Shown here: positions 8,191 through 17,538 of the stretch, in pieces
How positions within the stretch are numbered: position 1 is the stretch's first letter
Layout: each line of letters begins with the position of its first letter
Source of the DNA: a virus
Reading direction: 5' to 3' (one strand)
Virus record (IMG/VR): IMGVR_UViG_3300034407_002866
Span: 23,135 to 87,134 of that record
DNA length: 64,000 bases
Made by a program: the position numbers and the translations under genes
The notes under the pieces: model-generated
Databases searched by the model: none
What the model was told of the DNA's origin: nothing
The model's input: the letters and a program-made list of their open reading frames with translations, nothing else

Positions 8191-10465
8191 CGTGTTTTAC
8201 GATATACAATTTACCGTCCCCTGTTCTTATTTTTGCGCGCCCTGTTTCTGAATCGGTTCCTACAAGGGTTCCTTCTAATTCATCTTTTTCGCCAGTCACA
8301 TAAGTATGCATAAACTTTATTACATCACCACGGTATATATTTGCATTTAATGCTGCTTCTTCAATTTCTTGCCCTGGAGTATCTTCTTTATATTTTTTTG
8401 TTAAAGCATCAGTACCGTATTCTCTTTTCGATGGAGAATCTTTTTCGTCTTTTGCCTCAACTTTATATCCATATTTTTTAAGAAGTTGATTTCTTTTTAA
8501 TAAACTTTCAGTGTCTTCATTTTGTGTAAGATCTGCATGCTCGTTATTATATTTTTTAAAATATTCTGTTTCTAGACGGCGCCCTGGAATTCCAATATTC
8601 GCAAGAGTTTCAATTTCTTCAATTACGTCTTTTAATTTTTCGCCATTTAAAATATGATTATGTATTTTTTCAAGAATTTTATTTAGCATAATTTGTTCAT
8701 CAAGGTTTAAGAGTTGCTCTTGTCCTGTTGCCAAATCAAACTGTTCCTTTCTAACTTTGTCAGCTAAGTCTTTGTCTGCTTTTCCCCAGGTTCCTTTACC
8801 TTTGGTAGCAAACGAATTAACTCTGGCAAACCCCCATTGTGTTGGGTTTGTTCCTGGGCGATGACCTGTTCTCCAGGCAGCGACCCCCCTATCAAAAACT
8901 GTTTTTAATATACCATATGATATTCCGGTTTTTTCTGCTTTTTTCTTAAGTGCTGCTTTTGGATTTGATTCCATTAAAACATCAAATTCTTCAGACATAA
9001 TAAAATCACTCATACCAGAAATAAGTTTTGATATATCTTCGCCAAAGTCCTCGTAGGTTTCACTTACAGTGTCTTCTTTTGGCTTGAATATTTTAAACCG
9101 CTTGTCAAATTTAACAGAGCCGTTTTTTTCTAAAGCCATATGCGGTCTTTTGCGAATTGGTATATCAGCGTGTATAGCTTCGCCAAACATATCTTTAAAT
9201 TTTTTTGTATGAACAGACGGTTTTGTTTTAGCTTCTTTATCACCAGGTGCTGGTTTATATGCATCAGGATTATCATCGTCCATTTTACCGTACTTGGCAA
9301 AATGTCTAGCTCTATCATCTTTTTTATCTTTTTCAACACCTTTGTAATAACCCTTTGGCTGTGAACCAGGCATATCTTTTACATCAGGATCTTGAGGTTT
9401 TATTGATTTTGATTCTAAAAATAGTTCAAACATATTGTTTATATCATAAACATCTTCATTCTTTTTTGGATTTAAAACACCAGCAAGACGTTCTTTTTCG
9501 GCGGCTCTAACTTTAGGTAAAAGACGAGACGCAATACGATCTATTGTTTTGCCAGGAATTTTTTGCAATCTTCTATCTAAAGTAATTTTTTCTGCGGTAG
9601 ACATTTGAGAATACTTTTTATTTTTAGATAATCTATCTTTCATAAAATTAAGAGCTGCTTTTCTAGATCTTTTTAATAACTTTTCTTTTGGGGCCATTTT
9701 TCTTTTGGATCTTTCACGAGCCATTTTTATTTTTGTTTTATACTTTCTCATTACCAAAGCTTTTTTACGTCTTTGTTGAATTGAAAGCGGTTCTCTTTCT
9801 GAAAGATTTTGCTCTTCAAGTTCTTCTGTAATATTCATACCTTTACGAACCATGTTCATTATAGACACTGCGGATATTTTTAACTTTTTAGGCAACCCCT
9901 GTTTAAAAGAAACAATATTTCCTTTTGCAGCTGACTGTCGCATCTTTGATGCTGACATTCCGGACACGCCGTCAGAATCAGGATCTCTTTCACCAGCAGA
10001 AACTATTTCGATATTTTCAAAAGTATAATCTAATTCATTATATTTTTTCAAAAGAACTTCAAATTCTTTAACTCTATCAGACCCAACAACAAGTACAAAA
10101 TTATTATATTTTTTAGATAATTCTTTAGCTACTTCAATGATTGTTTTTGCTGGTGATTTTTTTACAATTCCGCCAAAAGCTTTTTGCCCAAGAGATATTT
10201 TTTGATTATAACTCATAGGGTTCTTTTTTGAATCTTGAGAATGTGACATATAAACTGCAGCATCAGCCTTGCGCTTTACAGCTTCTGTTATTACTTTGTT
10301 TATTAATTTTTCGTGTCCAACTGTAATAGGGTTAAACCTACCAAAAGTTATAACCACAGTTTTCTTCAAAGCCTCGGACATAGTTGGCTTTGTTTCAATA
10401 TAATCACTAGGATTATGATCTTTTATTTTTTTAAGATCTTTTTTATTTTTTTTCTTCTCAACCAT
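8177..10465 (-). CDS. Nucleotidyltransferase (NMNAT/cytidylyltransferase-like) fused to DUF5824-like region
   Basis: 762 residues. The N-terminal domain (36-185) has the nucleotidyltransferase signature GRFNPITVGH (42-51), VGSDR (127-131) and the S-A-S-K-M-R C-terminal motif (171-176). A very basic helical segment follows (225-335, Lys/Arg rich). Around 520-565 is a GISYGILK ... RGVAAWRTGHRPG ... WGFARVNSF block that I recall as DUF5824. The end (720-762) looks like a small beta domain (GDVIKF ... IVKHDEII). Probably a virion or DNA-associated enzyme; the substrate is unknown. A late promoter lies about 30 bases upstream. Confidence 0.85.
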   Translation of the reverse strand: MVEKKKNKKDLKKIKDHNPSDYIETKPTMSEALKKTVVITFGRFNPITVGHEKLINKVITEAVKRKADAAVYMSHSQDSKKNPMSYNQKISLGQKAFGGIVKKSPAKTIIEVAKELSKKYNNFVLVVGSDRVKEFEVLLKKYNELDYTFENIEIVSAGERDPDSDGVSGMSASKMRQSAAKGNIVSFKQGLPKKLKISAVSIMNMVRKGMNITEELEEQNLSEREPLSIQQRRKKALVMRKYKTKIKMARERSKRKMAPKEKLLKRSRKAALNFMKDRLSKNKKYSQMSTAEKITLDRRLQKIPGKTIDRIASRLLPKVRAAEKERLAGVLNPKKNEDVYDINNMFELFLESKSIKPQDPDVKDMPGSQPKGYYKGVEKDKKDDRARHFAKYGKMDDDNPDAYKPAPGDKEAKTKPSVHTKKFKDMFGEAIHADIPIRKRPHMALEKNGSVKFDKRFKIFKPKEDTVSETYEDFGEDISKLISGMSDFIMSEEFDVLMESNPKAALKKKAEKTGISYGILKTVFDRGVAAWRTGHRPGTNPTQWGFARVNSFATKGKGTWGKADKDLADKVRKEQFDLATGQEQLLNLDEQIMLNKILEKIHNHILNGEKLKDVIEEIETLANIGIPGRRLETEYFKKYNNEHADLTQNEDTESLLKRNQLLKKYGYKVEAKDEKDSPSKREYGTDALTKKYKEDTPGQEIEEAALNANIYRGDVIKFMHTYVTGEKDELEGTLVGTDSETGRAKIRTGDGKLYIVKHDEII

Positions 10466-10496
10466 GAAATACCCCTAGGTCATATGAATTATATTT

Positions 10497-10504
10497 TATT
10501 TATA
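10497..10504 (-). promoter_or_regulatory. T4-type late promoter TATAAATA
   Basis: Exact TATAAATA on the minus strand, 32 bases upstream of the 762-residue gene. This is the gp55-recognised T4 late element, and the window encodes gp55 and gp33. It would drive the leader-bearing gene cluster late in infection. Confidence 0.75.
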
Positions 10505-10516
10505 ATATTGATGATA

Positions 10517-11077
10517 TTAGATTTTTAAAGTAAAGTTATTCTTCGAAAAAAATGTTGTCATACAATATTCCTTTTCTACAGGATAATCATGCGGACATCC
10601 ACGTTCTCTTTTCCTTTCTGGATCTGTAAACGTTGCGGTTTCTTTCCAATCAAACCCATAAACGGTAACACTTTTTGGATTGCACGTTGATATATAATCT
10701 AATGTAATTAAACCTGTTGTAGGATTTTTATGTTTACCTGATTTTAACTTCAAGTGTTTATATAAAGAATCTGGGTACACAAAATCTACTTTGCTAAGAT
10801 TACTAGGAGTCCTGGCCTGATGACCCGCATGCATTTTTTTAACATGTTTTGGTATTTTTTCAAAGAATAACTTATATTCGGAAGTATTCCAAAACACCCA
10901 AATGTCACTTTTACTTCCATGACTCAGCGGAACATTCATTCTCGTGTATAACATAGCCGCCTTATTTAAGCGTACTACAACGTCGTGCGAATCAATTTCG
11001 TTTCCATATTTTTTACTGAACAGTCCCATAGAGTTTCCAACTACAGCAACAGTTTTTTCTTCAAACCATTCTTTCAT
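10517..11077 (-). CDS. GT29 (sialyltransferase-like) glycosyltransferase, copy 1
   Basis: 186 residues. GT29 hallmarks: VAVVGNS (10-16), EIDSHDVVVRLN (27-38, the L-sialylmotif region) and TTGLITLDYI ... VTVYGFDW (S-sialylmotif region). Shorter than eukaryotic GT29 enzymes, as usual for bacterial and phage members. Related to the copies at 11074-11583 and 19144-19680: all open MKE(W/V)FE(E/G)KTV and share VYGFDWKET. The donor sugar cannot be read from sequence; CMP-sugars such as CMP-Kdo are possible. Confidence 0.85.
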   Translation of the reverse strand: MKEWFEEKTVAVVGNSMGLFSKKYGNEIDSHDVVVRLNKAAMLYTRMNVPLSHGSKSDIWVFWNTSEYKLFFEKIPKHVKKMHAGHQARTPSNLSKVDFVYPDSLYKHLKLKSGKHKNPTTGLITLDYISTCNPKSVTVYGFDWKETATFTDPERKRERGCPHDYPVEKEYCMTTFFSKNNFTLKI

Positions 11078-11583
11078 TTTCTTAATTTAAAAACCTCTTT
11101 TTGTTTTTCAAAAAACCGCCTATTACAATAATCTTTTTCTAAGGCAAAATTATGTCTTTCATCAATCATTTTTTTATCATGAAACGATGGGGTTTCTTTC
11201 CAATCAAAACCGTAAACATTTACAGTCTTTGGGTTATATAAAGATATTAAATGTAATATTCTTAACCCAGTTGACGGGCGGTGGTGGCCTAAATCTTTTA
11301 CTAACCACTCTTTATTTATTTCAGGATGATGTAAAATTTCAATAATATTATCACATTTTTTATTGGTTACTTTGTTCGGATTCATTGTTTTAAACCAGTT
11401 TAAAAACCAAACATTCGTTTTTGCACCATGTGAAATAATATCAGATGGTTTGAGTAGAAAAAACCCTCTTTTAATCCTACAAACTACATCTGCAGAATCT
11501 ATTTCATTTCCGTATTTTTTATTAAACAAACTTCTTGCATTGCCAACAACAGAAACTGTTTTACCTTCAAATACTTCTTTCAT
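11074..11583 (-). CDS. GT29-like glycosyltransferase, copy 2
   Basis: 169 residues, paralogous to the neighbouring gene: VSVVGNA, EIDSADVVCRI, STGLRILHLI and VNVYGFDWKET are all kept in order. Internal sequence (40-110) has diverged strongly, so acceptor specificity probably differs. Start overlaps the previous stop by 4 bases. Assignment to GT29 rests on these motifs only. Confidence 0.82.
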   Translation of the reverse strand: MKEVFEGKTVSVVGNARSLFNKKYGNEIDSADVVCRIKRGFFLLKPSDIISHGAKTNVWFLNWFKTMNPNKVTNKKCDNIIEILHHPEINKEWLVKDLGHHRPSTGLRILHLISLYNPKTVNVYGFDWKETPSFHDKKMIDERHNFALEKDYCNRRFFEKQKEVFKLRK

Positions 11584-11589
11584 AATATA

Positions 11590-12267
11590 TCATAATCCGT
11601 ATTGTTGACTGTAATCCATATATATTCTTTCGCGGTGCCATTCATCTGCCATAGACGTTGTTGCAAAGTCGTGAAAACACGGAGTACCTAAAGTGTAATG
11701 TAATAGTTTAGCATTTTTATTTGGACCAAATTCGTCTGGCAGCCAATTCCATTCAATAGGCAATTCACCAATTAAATTATCTTCTAACCATGTAAATCTG
11801 TGAACTTGTGCGCCAGTTGCATTTGAAACAAAATCTGTAGTAACAATTCTATTTTCAGGATGTTCACAGTTCCATAAAATTACACTTGACCAATTTTTTC
11901 GAGGGTAATCTTCGTTTTTTGATCCTAAATATTTTTTAGCTGTTTTAGTTTTATAGTCATGCTTTACTACCATGACTGCTTTTGATTCGTCTCGCATTTC
12001 CCAAAGCTTTGATATGTCATCACGTAATATCATATCCCCGTCAATAAAAATTGCCCAGCCTTTATATTCCATTAAATGTGGAATAAGAAATCGACTATAT
12101 ATAAAATGATTACTGCCATCAGAATGTTTTTCTTCGTAACCATTTAAGAGATTAAGTGATAAAGGATTTAAACTTATTGGGGATGTTGCATGACGAATAA
12201 TAGAGTTAGCACAAACATGATACGCAGTTGCTTCTCTTTTATCGTATCCCATAAAAATTGGTATCAT
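11590..12267 (-). CDS. GT-A glycosyltransferase, GT8-like
   Basis: 225 residues with a start typical of GT8-like enzymes (MIPIFMGYDKREATAYHVCANSI reads as a nucleotide-sugar-binding N-terminus, shown here only in part). It has the metal-binding DxD motif IDGDMI (75-80) and a C-terminal LLHYTLGTPCF segment like the HxxG motif of GT8. Cytoplasmic, no TM segment. Probably adds a hexose to a surface glycan; donor unknown. Overlaps the SDR gene by one base. Confidence 0.82.
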   Translation of the reverse strand: MIPIFMGYDKREATAYHVCANSIIRHATSPISLNPLSLNLLNGYEEKHSDGSNHFIYSRFLIPHLMEYKGWAIFIDGDMILRDDISKLWEMRDESKAVMVVKHDYKTKTAKKYLGSKNEDYPRKNWSSVILWNCEHPENRIVTTDFVSNATGAQVHRFTWLEDNLIGELPIEWNWLPDEFGPNKNAKLLHYTLGTPCFHDFATTSMADEWHRERIYMDYSQQYGL

Positions 12268-12806
12268 TATACAAGTTTCCTTCTACTGTGCATTATATCT
12301 AATGTCAAATTTTTTATTATTATTTCTTTTGGCTGATTCACAATCCATTCGATAATATTAGTTATGTAATCGGTTCCCATCCTAGGATATTCTTTTCTGT
12401 GCTCAGTCATAGGAGTATTCATTCTTCCTAGCTTCATATGAATTATTTTGCAATCAGTGTCAATAAGCTGCAGCTGCGAACATGCCTTTTCAAGAGAGGA
12501 TTTATAAATGGCATATTCGTTAACTGTGTCTTTATTACCGTCAGCACTTACACTTCCAATATTAAGTATTGTGCACTCTCTATATTTATTTTTTTTAAAC
12601 AATTCATATAAAAGATCTGTTTGAAAGTATTTACAATGCGCATTATTAATATATAAATCAAAATCATTTATTAAAAAAGAATTAACACCATCATTTAAAT
12701 CATTACCAGTTGCTCGACTCAATCCTACGACTTCATGATTTTTTGAAAAGGTTTCATACAATGTTTTTCCAAGACCACTCGTATGGCCAGTGATTACTAT
12801 TTTCAT
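12267..12806 (-). CDS. Short-chain dehydrogenase/reductase
   Basis: 179 residues. Classical SDR signs: TGHTSGLGK at the N-terminus (TGxxxGxG), INNAH (NNAG-type), IGSVSADG carrying the catalytic Ser, and YAIYKSSLEKA with the YxxxK pair. Shorter than most SDRs (about 250) at the C-terminus. It lies directly after gmd and a ColD-type gene, so reduction of a 4-keto-dideoxy sugar is a plausible job, but GDP-colitose synthase (ColC) is longer and this is inference. Confidence 0.85.
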   Translation of the reverse strand: MKIVITGHTSGLGKTLYETFSKNHEVVGLSRATGNDLNDGVNSFLINDFDLYINNAHCKYFQTDLLYELFKKNKYRECTILNIGSVSADGNKDTVNEYAIYKSSLEKACSQLQLIDTDCKIIHMKLGRMNTPMTEHRKEYPRMGTDYITNIIEWIVNQPKEIIIKNLTLDIMHSRRKLV

Positions 12807-13804
12807 AATTTAAAAGTACCGCCAACATTTAAAATTTTATGTCTAGATATATCATCTTCAACCATTTCAGATATCATTTTTTCAAATGTATATTCCGGTT
12901 CCCAATTTAATGTATTCTTTGCTTTATTTGAATCAGCGTGTAAACTGTGTAATTCGTTTGGCCTTTGAAATTCTTCATCGGATTTGACATATTGTTCCCA
13001 ATTTGATATTCCTACAGTTTCAAAAGCTATTTTACATAGATCACGCACACTGTGTTTAATACCAGTTGCAATAATAAAATCTTCAGGTTTGTCTTCTTGA
13101 AGCATAAGCCATTGGGCTTTTACATAATCTTTAGCATGGCCCCAGTCTCTTTCGGCATCAAGATTTCCTAATACAATTTTATCAGATTTACCTAATGATA
13201 TTTTTGCTACGCCGTCTGTGATTTTTCTTGAAACAAATTCAATACCGCGTATCGAAGATTCATGATTAAAAAGTATACCAGTACACGCAAACGCGTCATA
13301 ACTTTCACGGTAATTTTTTGTTATATGGTAACCATACAATTTTGCTATTCCATACGGGCTCGCAGGTTCAAACGGTGTATTTTCTGTTTGTCTTCCGTCT
13401 ATGTTGCTGTTACCAAACATTTCACTTGTGCCAGCCTGATAAAATTTAGTGTTAGGTTTGATTCGTCGTATAGCTTCAAGACAATTAAGTGGTCCGATAG
13501 CATCAACATGAGTAGTTACATAAGGTAATCTCCATGAACCACCAACAAAGCTTTGAGCTGCAAGATTATAAAATTCATCAGGTTTTGCTATTTCCATTAC
13601 ATCCATGATACTACACAGGTCGGTGACATCCCCAATAACAGTTTTAAGACCTTTTTCAAATAAATTTAAATATTCGATGTTTGACCAATTTGGGCTTGTA
13701 TATCTTTTTACTAATCCATATACATTATAACCTTTTCCTAAAAGAAGGTCGGCAAGATAGCATGCGTCTTGTCCTGGGAAACCAGTAATTAAAGCAGTTT
13801 TCAT
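12803..13804 (-). CDS. gmd: GDP-mannose 4,6-dehydratase
   Basis: Converts GDP-D-mannose to GDP-4-keto-6-deoxy-D-mannose. 333 residues. TGFPGQDA (7-14) is the Gmd-type Rossmann motif (TGxxGQDG). The catalytic set is visible as TSE (126-128) with Tyr151 and Lys155 in SPYGIAK. Other Gmd signatures are NLAAQSFV, NHESSIRG and RDWGHAKDYV. It lies between a ColD-type dehydratase that uses its product and an SDR; a phosphomannomutase at 52.2 kb could feed the pathway. Confidence 0.95.
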   Translation of the reverse strand: MKTALITGFPGQDACYLADLLLGKGYNVYGLVKRYTSPNWSNIEYLNLFEKGLKTVIGDVTDLCSIMDVMEIAKPDEFYNLAAQSFVGGSWRLPYVTTHVDAIGPLNCLEAIRRIKPNTKFYQAGTSEMFGNSNIDGRQTENTPFEPASPYGIAKLYGYHITKNYRESYDAFACTGILFNHESSIRGIEFVSRKITDGVAKISLGKSDKIVLGNLDAERDWGHAKDYVKAQWLMLQEDKPEDFIIATGIKHSVRDLCKIAFETVGISNWEQYVKSDEEFQRPNELHSLHADSNKAKNTLNWEPEYTFEKMISEMVEDDISRHKILNVGGTFKL

Positions 13805-14961
13805 TTTATATTCCTTATTACATTTGCTGCCATTTGTATATTATCAGAAAGATCTACACAATCGTTACCAATAAAAAAACCATCAAAATGTAATTTATCA
13901 GTTCCAGTAAAATCTCCAACACTATCCCAATTTAATCGGTCTATTACAGGATTGCGCATAAAGTTTCCTGCTACGATAGGGCGTGTTTCAACACCGTTTT
14001 TCGTGAGCTCTTCAATTACCATTTTTCTTTTTCCGGCTAAATCACCTTCAAGAACTAGTCCAAAACCAAACCAACTGCTTTTTTCGTGTTCATCTTGTAA
14101 TCTTATATTAGGAACATCTGCAAAAACCTTTTTTGCGATTTCAGCATTCTTTCTTCGATCTATCATCATCTGCGGCCATTTTTTTAATTGCTCTTGGCCA
14201 ATAGCACCACTCATTTCGAGTGGTCTTACACAATACCCGGGTAATATAAACTTGAAACTGTCTTCAAATGGATCACCGGATTTTGCAAACAAAGGATCAT
14301 CTGAAGTGCTATCTCTTATCCACCCGTGAGCTCGTAGGCTCTTTAAATATTCATAGGTGGTATCGTCATTAGTAAGAACCATTCCGCCTTCCATAGTTTG
14401 CATGTGGTGGCTAAAGAAAAAACTAAAGGTACCCATTTCTCCAACAGATCCGCAGTGCTTATTGTATTCTAATGCACCTAAGCTTTCGCAATTATCTTCT
14501 AATAAGGTAATGTTTCGCTTATCACATATCTCTTTAATTTTGTTGAGTTCTGCTGGATTACCTAAAAGGTTTACAACAAAAACAGCCGCCGTGTTTTCAT
14601 CAATAGCTGCCTCTACTTTACTAGGATCTATGTTAAACGTATATGGGTCAACATCAACAAATCGAATAGTATAACCTAATTGGTGTATTGGAAAATAAGT
14701 TGTGCTCCAGCTTACGGCCGGTACAATAATATTCCCTTTATTTTTATATTTTGGATTTAATGCGAGAGCTGATATAGTAATAAGATTAGCACTACTTCCG
14801 CTATTTGTCATAACAGCATGCTTGCTTCCAAAAAATTCGGCAAATTGGTTTTCGTATTTCTTTACTTCTTCACCCATCGTGTACTTACCACTTGAGATTA
14901 CTCGATGAATAGCGTTAACTTCTTCATCACCCCAGGTATCACTTGCTAATTTATATTTCAT
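13801..14961 (-). CDS. colD: ColD-type GDP-4-keto-6-deoxymannose 3-dehydratase
   Basis: 386 residues, PLP-dependent DegT/DnrJ/EryC1/StrS fold. The usual PLP Lys is replaced by His: SHHMQTMEGG (His185-His186 with this start). This is the hallmark of ColD, which removes the 3-hydroxyl in colitose synthesis. Several long stretches agree with what I recall of E. coli ColD (PAVSWSTTY, LLEDNCES, FKFILPGYCVRPLEMSGAIG, SSWFGF). The start at 14961 fits the ColD N-terminus; 14979 is possible. The substrate would be the Gmd product made next door. Confidence 0.92.
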   Translation of the reverse strand: MKYKLASDTWGDEEVNAIHRVISSGKYTMGEEVKKYENQFAEFFGSKHAVMTNSGSSANLITISALALNPKYKNKGNIIVPAVSWSTTYFPIHQLGYTIRFVDVDPYTFNIDPSKVEAAIDENTAAVFVVNLLGNPAELNKIKEICDKRNITLLEDNCESLGALEYNKHCGSVGEMGTFSFFFSHHMQTMEGGMVLTNDDTTYEYLKSLRAHGWIRDSTSDDPLFAKSGDPFEDSFKFILPGYCVRPLEMSGAIGQEQLKKWPQMMIDRRKNAEIAKKVFADVPNIRLQDEHEKSSWFGFGLVLEGDLAGKRKMVIEELTKNGVETRPIVAGNFMRNPVIDRLNWDSVGDFTGTDKLHFDGFFIGNDCVDLSDNIQMAANVIRNIK

Positions 14962-14963
14962 TG

Positions 14964-15848
14964 TTAATTTCCGATCCATTGTCTATTTCTATTAATAAAA
15001 TTAAATGTTTTGACATTTCTAGCTTCTGCCAGTGTATATTGCCCATTAGCCAAACTACCGAATAATTGTTTTCTATCTTTTTCTTGTAAGTTTTCAATTT
15101 GGGAAATAGAATGAGATAATGGATATGCTGGACACATTTTATCGCATATAACTGGAATTCCTAGTCTTAATGCGTCTAGTGCTCCTGAACTATTAAACGC
15201 AATAACACAATATGCGTTTTTTAATTCTTCTTCAAAAGATGTATCATTTTTAACTTGATGTTTTGGTCTAACTGAGTCATATGATAATTTATCAAGAACC
15301 CAAGGAGAGGACTTTCTCCTTATAACAATAGGGCGATCTGTGTATTTTTTTAATGTTGTAATTACATTTTTTTCCCATTTTCCTTTATCAAAAACCTGTG
15401 ACACAACATCACTGGGCGGTAGTATAACAATATTTTGCTTATTTTTAAAATTGTAGTTTTCAAAATTAACATTAAAGTTAGAATTATACCTGTCGTGATC
15501 TATTTCAGAAAGGATTGCATTTTGTACAAAGCCATTTTTTGTAATTCGCATCCAATATGGATTTTTATATCCTCGATTGAAATATGCATGGTCAATGTAA
15601 TAAAAATCAATATTATGTTGCTTCGCCAATTGAAATAAATGTGCGTTTCCACGAAGCATGCCCGCAAATATAATTGCGTTTACTTCTTTTGGCAAAGGGC
15701 GTGGTCTAATACTAGGCGGTACCTGACTGTTACCTTTTGACTTCGCTAAAAAATGTTTTGTCCAAATTGTTTTTGCGCCAACCGAAGCCCCAAAATACTT
15801 TACGTAAATGTCCTGTTCTTTTTTGCCTGTCAGAAATGAATATATCAT
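14964..15848 (-). CDS. Capsule-type GT-B glycosyltransferase-like protein, copy 1
   Basis: 294 residues. The C-terminal half carries a pattern also present in the genes at 16633 and 18088: a TDRPIVIR strand, a helix ending in LKNAYCVIAFNSSGALDA and then a LGIPVIC loop. It resembles KpsC/KpsS-like or CDP-glycerol transferase-like GT-B folds. The N-terminal YIDHAYFNRGYKNPYW segment probably forms part of the acceptor site. No membrane segment. Specificity unknown; Kdo transfer is one option because the phage encodes KdsA and KdsB. Confidence 0.75.
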   Translation of the reverse strand: MIYSFLTGKKEQDIYVKYFGASVGAKTIWTKHFLAKSKGNSQVPPSIRPRPLPKEVNAIIFAGMLRGNAHLFQLAKQHNIDFYYIDHAYFNRGYKNPYWMRITKNGFVQNAILSEIDHDRYNSNFNVNFENYNFKNKQNIVILPPSDVVSQVFDKGKWEKNVITTLKKYTDRPIVIRRKSSPWVLDKLSYDSVRPKHQVKNDTSFEEELKNAYCVIAFNSSGALDALRLGIPVICDKMCPAYPLSHSISQIENLQEKDRKQLFGSLANGQYTLAEARNVKTFNFINRNRQWIGN

Positions 15849-16636
15849 TTTACGTTATTCCAATACGAAGTTTTTCTTTGAACAACAAGATCTTTTTTAT
15901 GACTAGTTCCTTTTTGTTTTCTTGGACCTTTCATATGATCCATAAATTCTCCAAGAGGCCCGTTGATGAAAGGATGGTTGTTTTTAATTTGCGGGCTTAG
16001 GTTATGCCAATGTATTTGATTAAAGTTTTGCATTGCCGCGTCATATGTATGACAATCAGTCCAAAACTCTAATTTAAAAATACTGTCATCTAAATAATAT
16101 TGTTTCCATGCATTTAAAAAGTCTTTAGCAATGTCATGATTCATATTAAAGATGTGAAATCCGGTTTCAGTATACATCCAAGGGCGGGCAAGATATCCTG
16201 CAAACTTTCCTTCTGGGCACCAATTTGATATGTCACTTCTTTTAACTGGTGAATGTGTTCTGCTATCTCCATCTAACCATATTAAAATATCAGTTTTATT
16301 TTCTTGTAAAAATTGAAAAAGAGCAAATACTTTATGACTAAATCGCACAGCGTTATAGCGATAATTTGAAGCTCCTTTCGAAGCATATTTTCCCAATCCA
16401 TTTGCTTCAGGATTGTTTTTATGTCTATCCTTAAAGGAAATAAGATCTTTATAATTTAATATTTTATACGAAACTCTTGGATCTCTTATTAAATCTTTTT
16501 TTGGAATTGGATTGTCAACATAAACAGTTAGTGACACGTCATCAGGCCAATTTTTTATAAACCCTTGTACTAAAAGACCACCAGTTTCTCTCCATCCTTG
16601 AAGATTGAAACACGTAACTGCGCTAATTGTTTTCAT
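15845..16636 (-). CDS. Putative GT-A glycosyltransferase
   Basis: 263 residues. WLDGDSRTH (about 119-127) supplies a DxD-type metal motif. A C-terminal FWTDCHTYDAAM segment and a WHNLSP loop resemble phage and bacterial sugar transferases acting near capsule genes. It overlaps both neighbours by 4 bases, all within one glycan operon. No closer family assignment is possible by eye. Confidence 0.72.
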   Translation of the reverse strand: MKTISAVTCFNLQGWRETGGLLVQGFIKNWPDDVSLTVYVDNPIPKKDLIRDPRVSYKILNYKDLISFKDRHKNNPEANGLGKYASKGASNYRYNAVRFSHKVFALFQFLQENKTDILIWLDGDSRTHSPVKRSDISNWCPEGKFAGYLARPWMYTETGFHIFNMNHDIAKDFLNAWKQYYLDDSIFKLEFWTDCHTYDAAMQNFNQIHWHNLSPQIKNNHPFINGPLGEFMDHMKGPRKQKGTSHKKDLVVQRKTSYWNNVK

Positions 16637-17538
16637 TTTTGTTTACACCTATAAAAATATTCGTTTATGCTTTCCCATAATAGACCTTTTTTAATATCTT
16701 CAATACTAAAATGAGACATAGCAAGTTTTTGTACCCAAGATTCTCTATTTGGTAAAACGGGATTTTCTATTTTAGACATGTCATAATTACCAACAAGTCC
16801 TGCAGGGCTTTTCTGCCAATCTTTATCAGTTATAAAAACTGGTATACCTTCTAATACACTCACAGCGCCTGGAGAGCTGTTGTGTGATATTGAACACCAT
16901 GCATTTTTTAAATCTTGCATAATGTTTTTATTTTCAGATAAAGTTACTTTTTTATTCCGCGCCATCATTAAATAATTTTCTTTGTGTTTTACATCAGACG
17001 GATGCATTCTTATTACAATTGGCCTATCCGTATATTTTCTTATTTTATTTATAGTTTCAGAACACCATGATATGTTACTTTTTTCTTCCATTGTCCACCC
17101 AGAATCTTTTTGTAATAATATAAGAATATGTTCGCCTTCTTGTCTCCAACTTTTTAAATCAAATCCTATTGTGCTTTTTATTTTTTTCCACCTATTAGGA
17201 TCTATTGTATTATCAAAATAATATCCAGTGTTTGCATAAATCCCATTTAAACTATATCTAAAATATATGCCTTTTGACAAATAATTAAATATATTTCCAT
17301 CTATTGTGAGAATGTTTTTGTTTTTTTCTAACTGGGTTTCGATAACTAGCTTTCGTAAAAGATTGTGTGCGCCTTTACCTTTTTTCTTTGACCACCCTTG
17401 TATAATTGCAATATCGCAATCCTGAACACCTTCGTAACCTCTTACAATGTTACAGTTAGGAAATGCGTTAGCAATCGCGTTAAACCTATTATCAACTCTA
17501 TTTGATTTTAAGGTATTATAAAATATCGTACTTTTCAT
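16633..17538 (-). CDS. Capsule-type GT-B glycosyltransferase-like protein, copy 2
   Basis: 301 residues. Shares TDRPIVIRMHPSD, LKNAWCSISHNSSPGA and EGIPVFIT with the copy at 14964, in the same order. The RMHP segment resembles the donor-site HP motif of capsule GT-B enzymes. The N-terminal half (DIAIIQGWSKK, NILTIDGNIF) differs from its paralogues. Likely cytoplasmic sugar-phosphate or Kdo-type transferase; donor unknown. Confidence 0.75.
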   Translation of the reverse strand: MKSTIFYNTLKSNRVDNRFNAIANAFPNCNIVRGYEGVQDCDIAIIQGWSKKKGKGAHNLLRKLVIETQLEKNKNILTIDGNIFNYLSKGIYFRYSLNGIYANTGYYFDNTIDPNRWKKIKSTIGFDLKSWRQEGEHILILLQKDSGWTMEEKSNISWCSETINKIRKYTDRPIVIRMHPSDVKHKENYLMMARNKKVTLSENKNIMQDLKNAWCSISHNSSPGAVSVLEGIPVFITDKDWQKSPAGLVGNYDMSKIENPVLPNRESWVQKLAMSHFSIEDIKKGLLWESINEYFYRCKQK

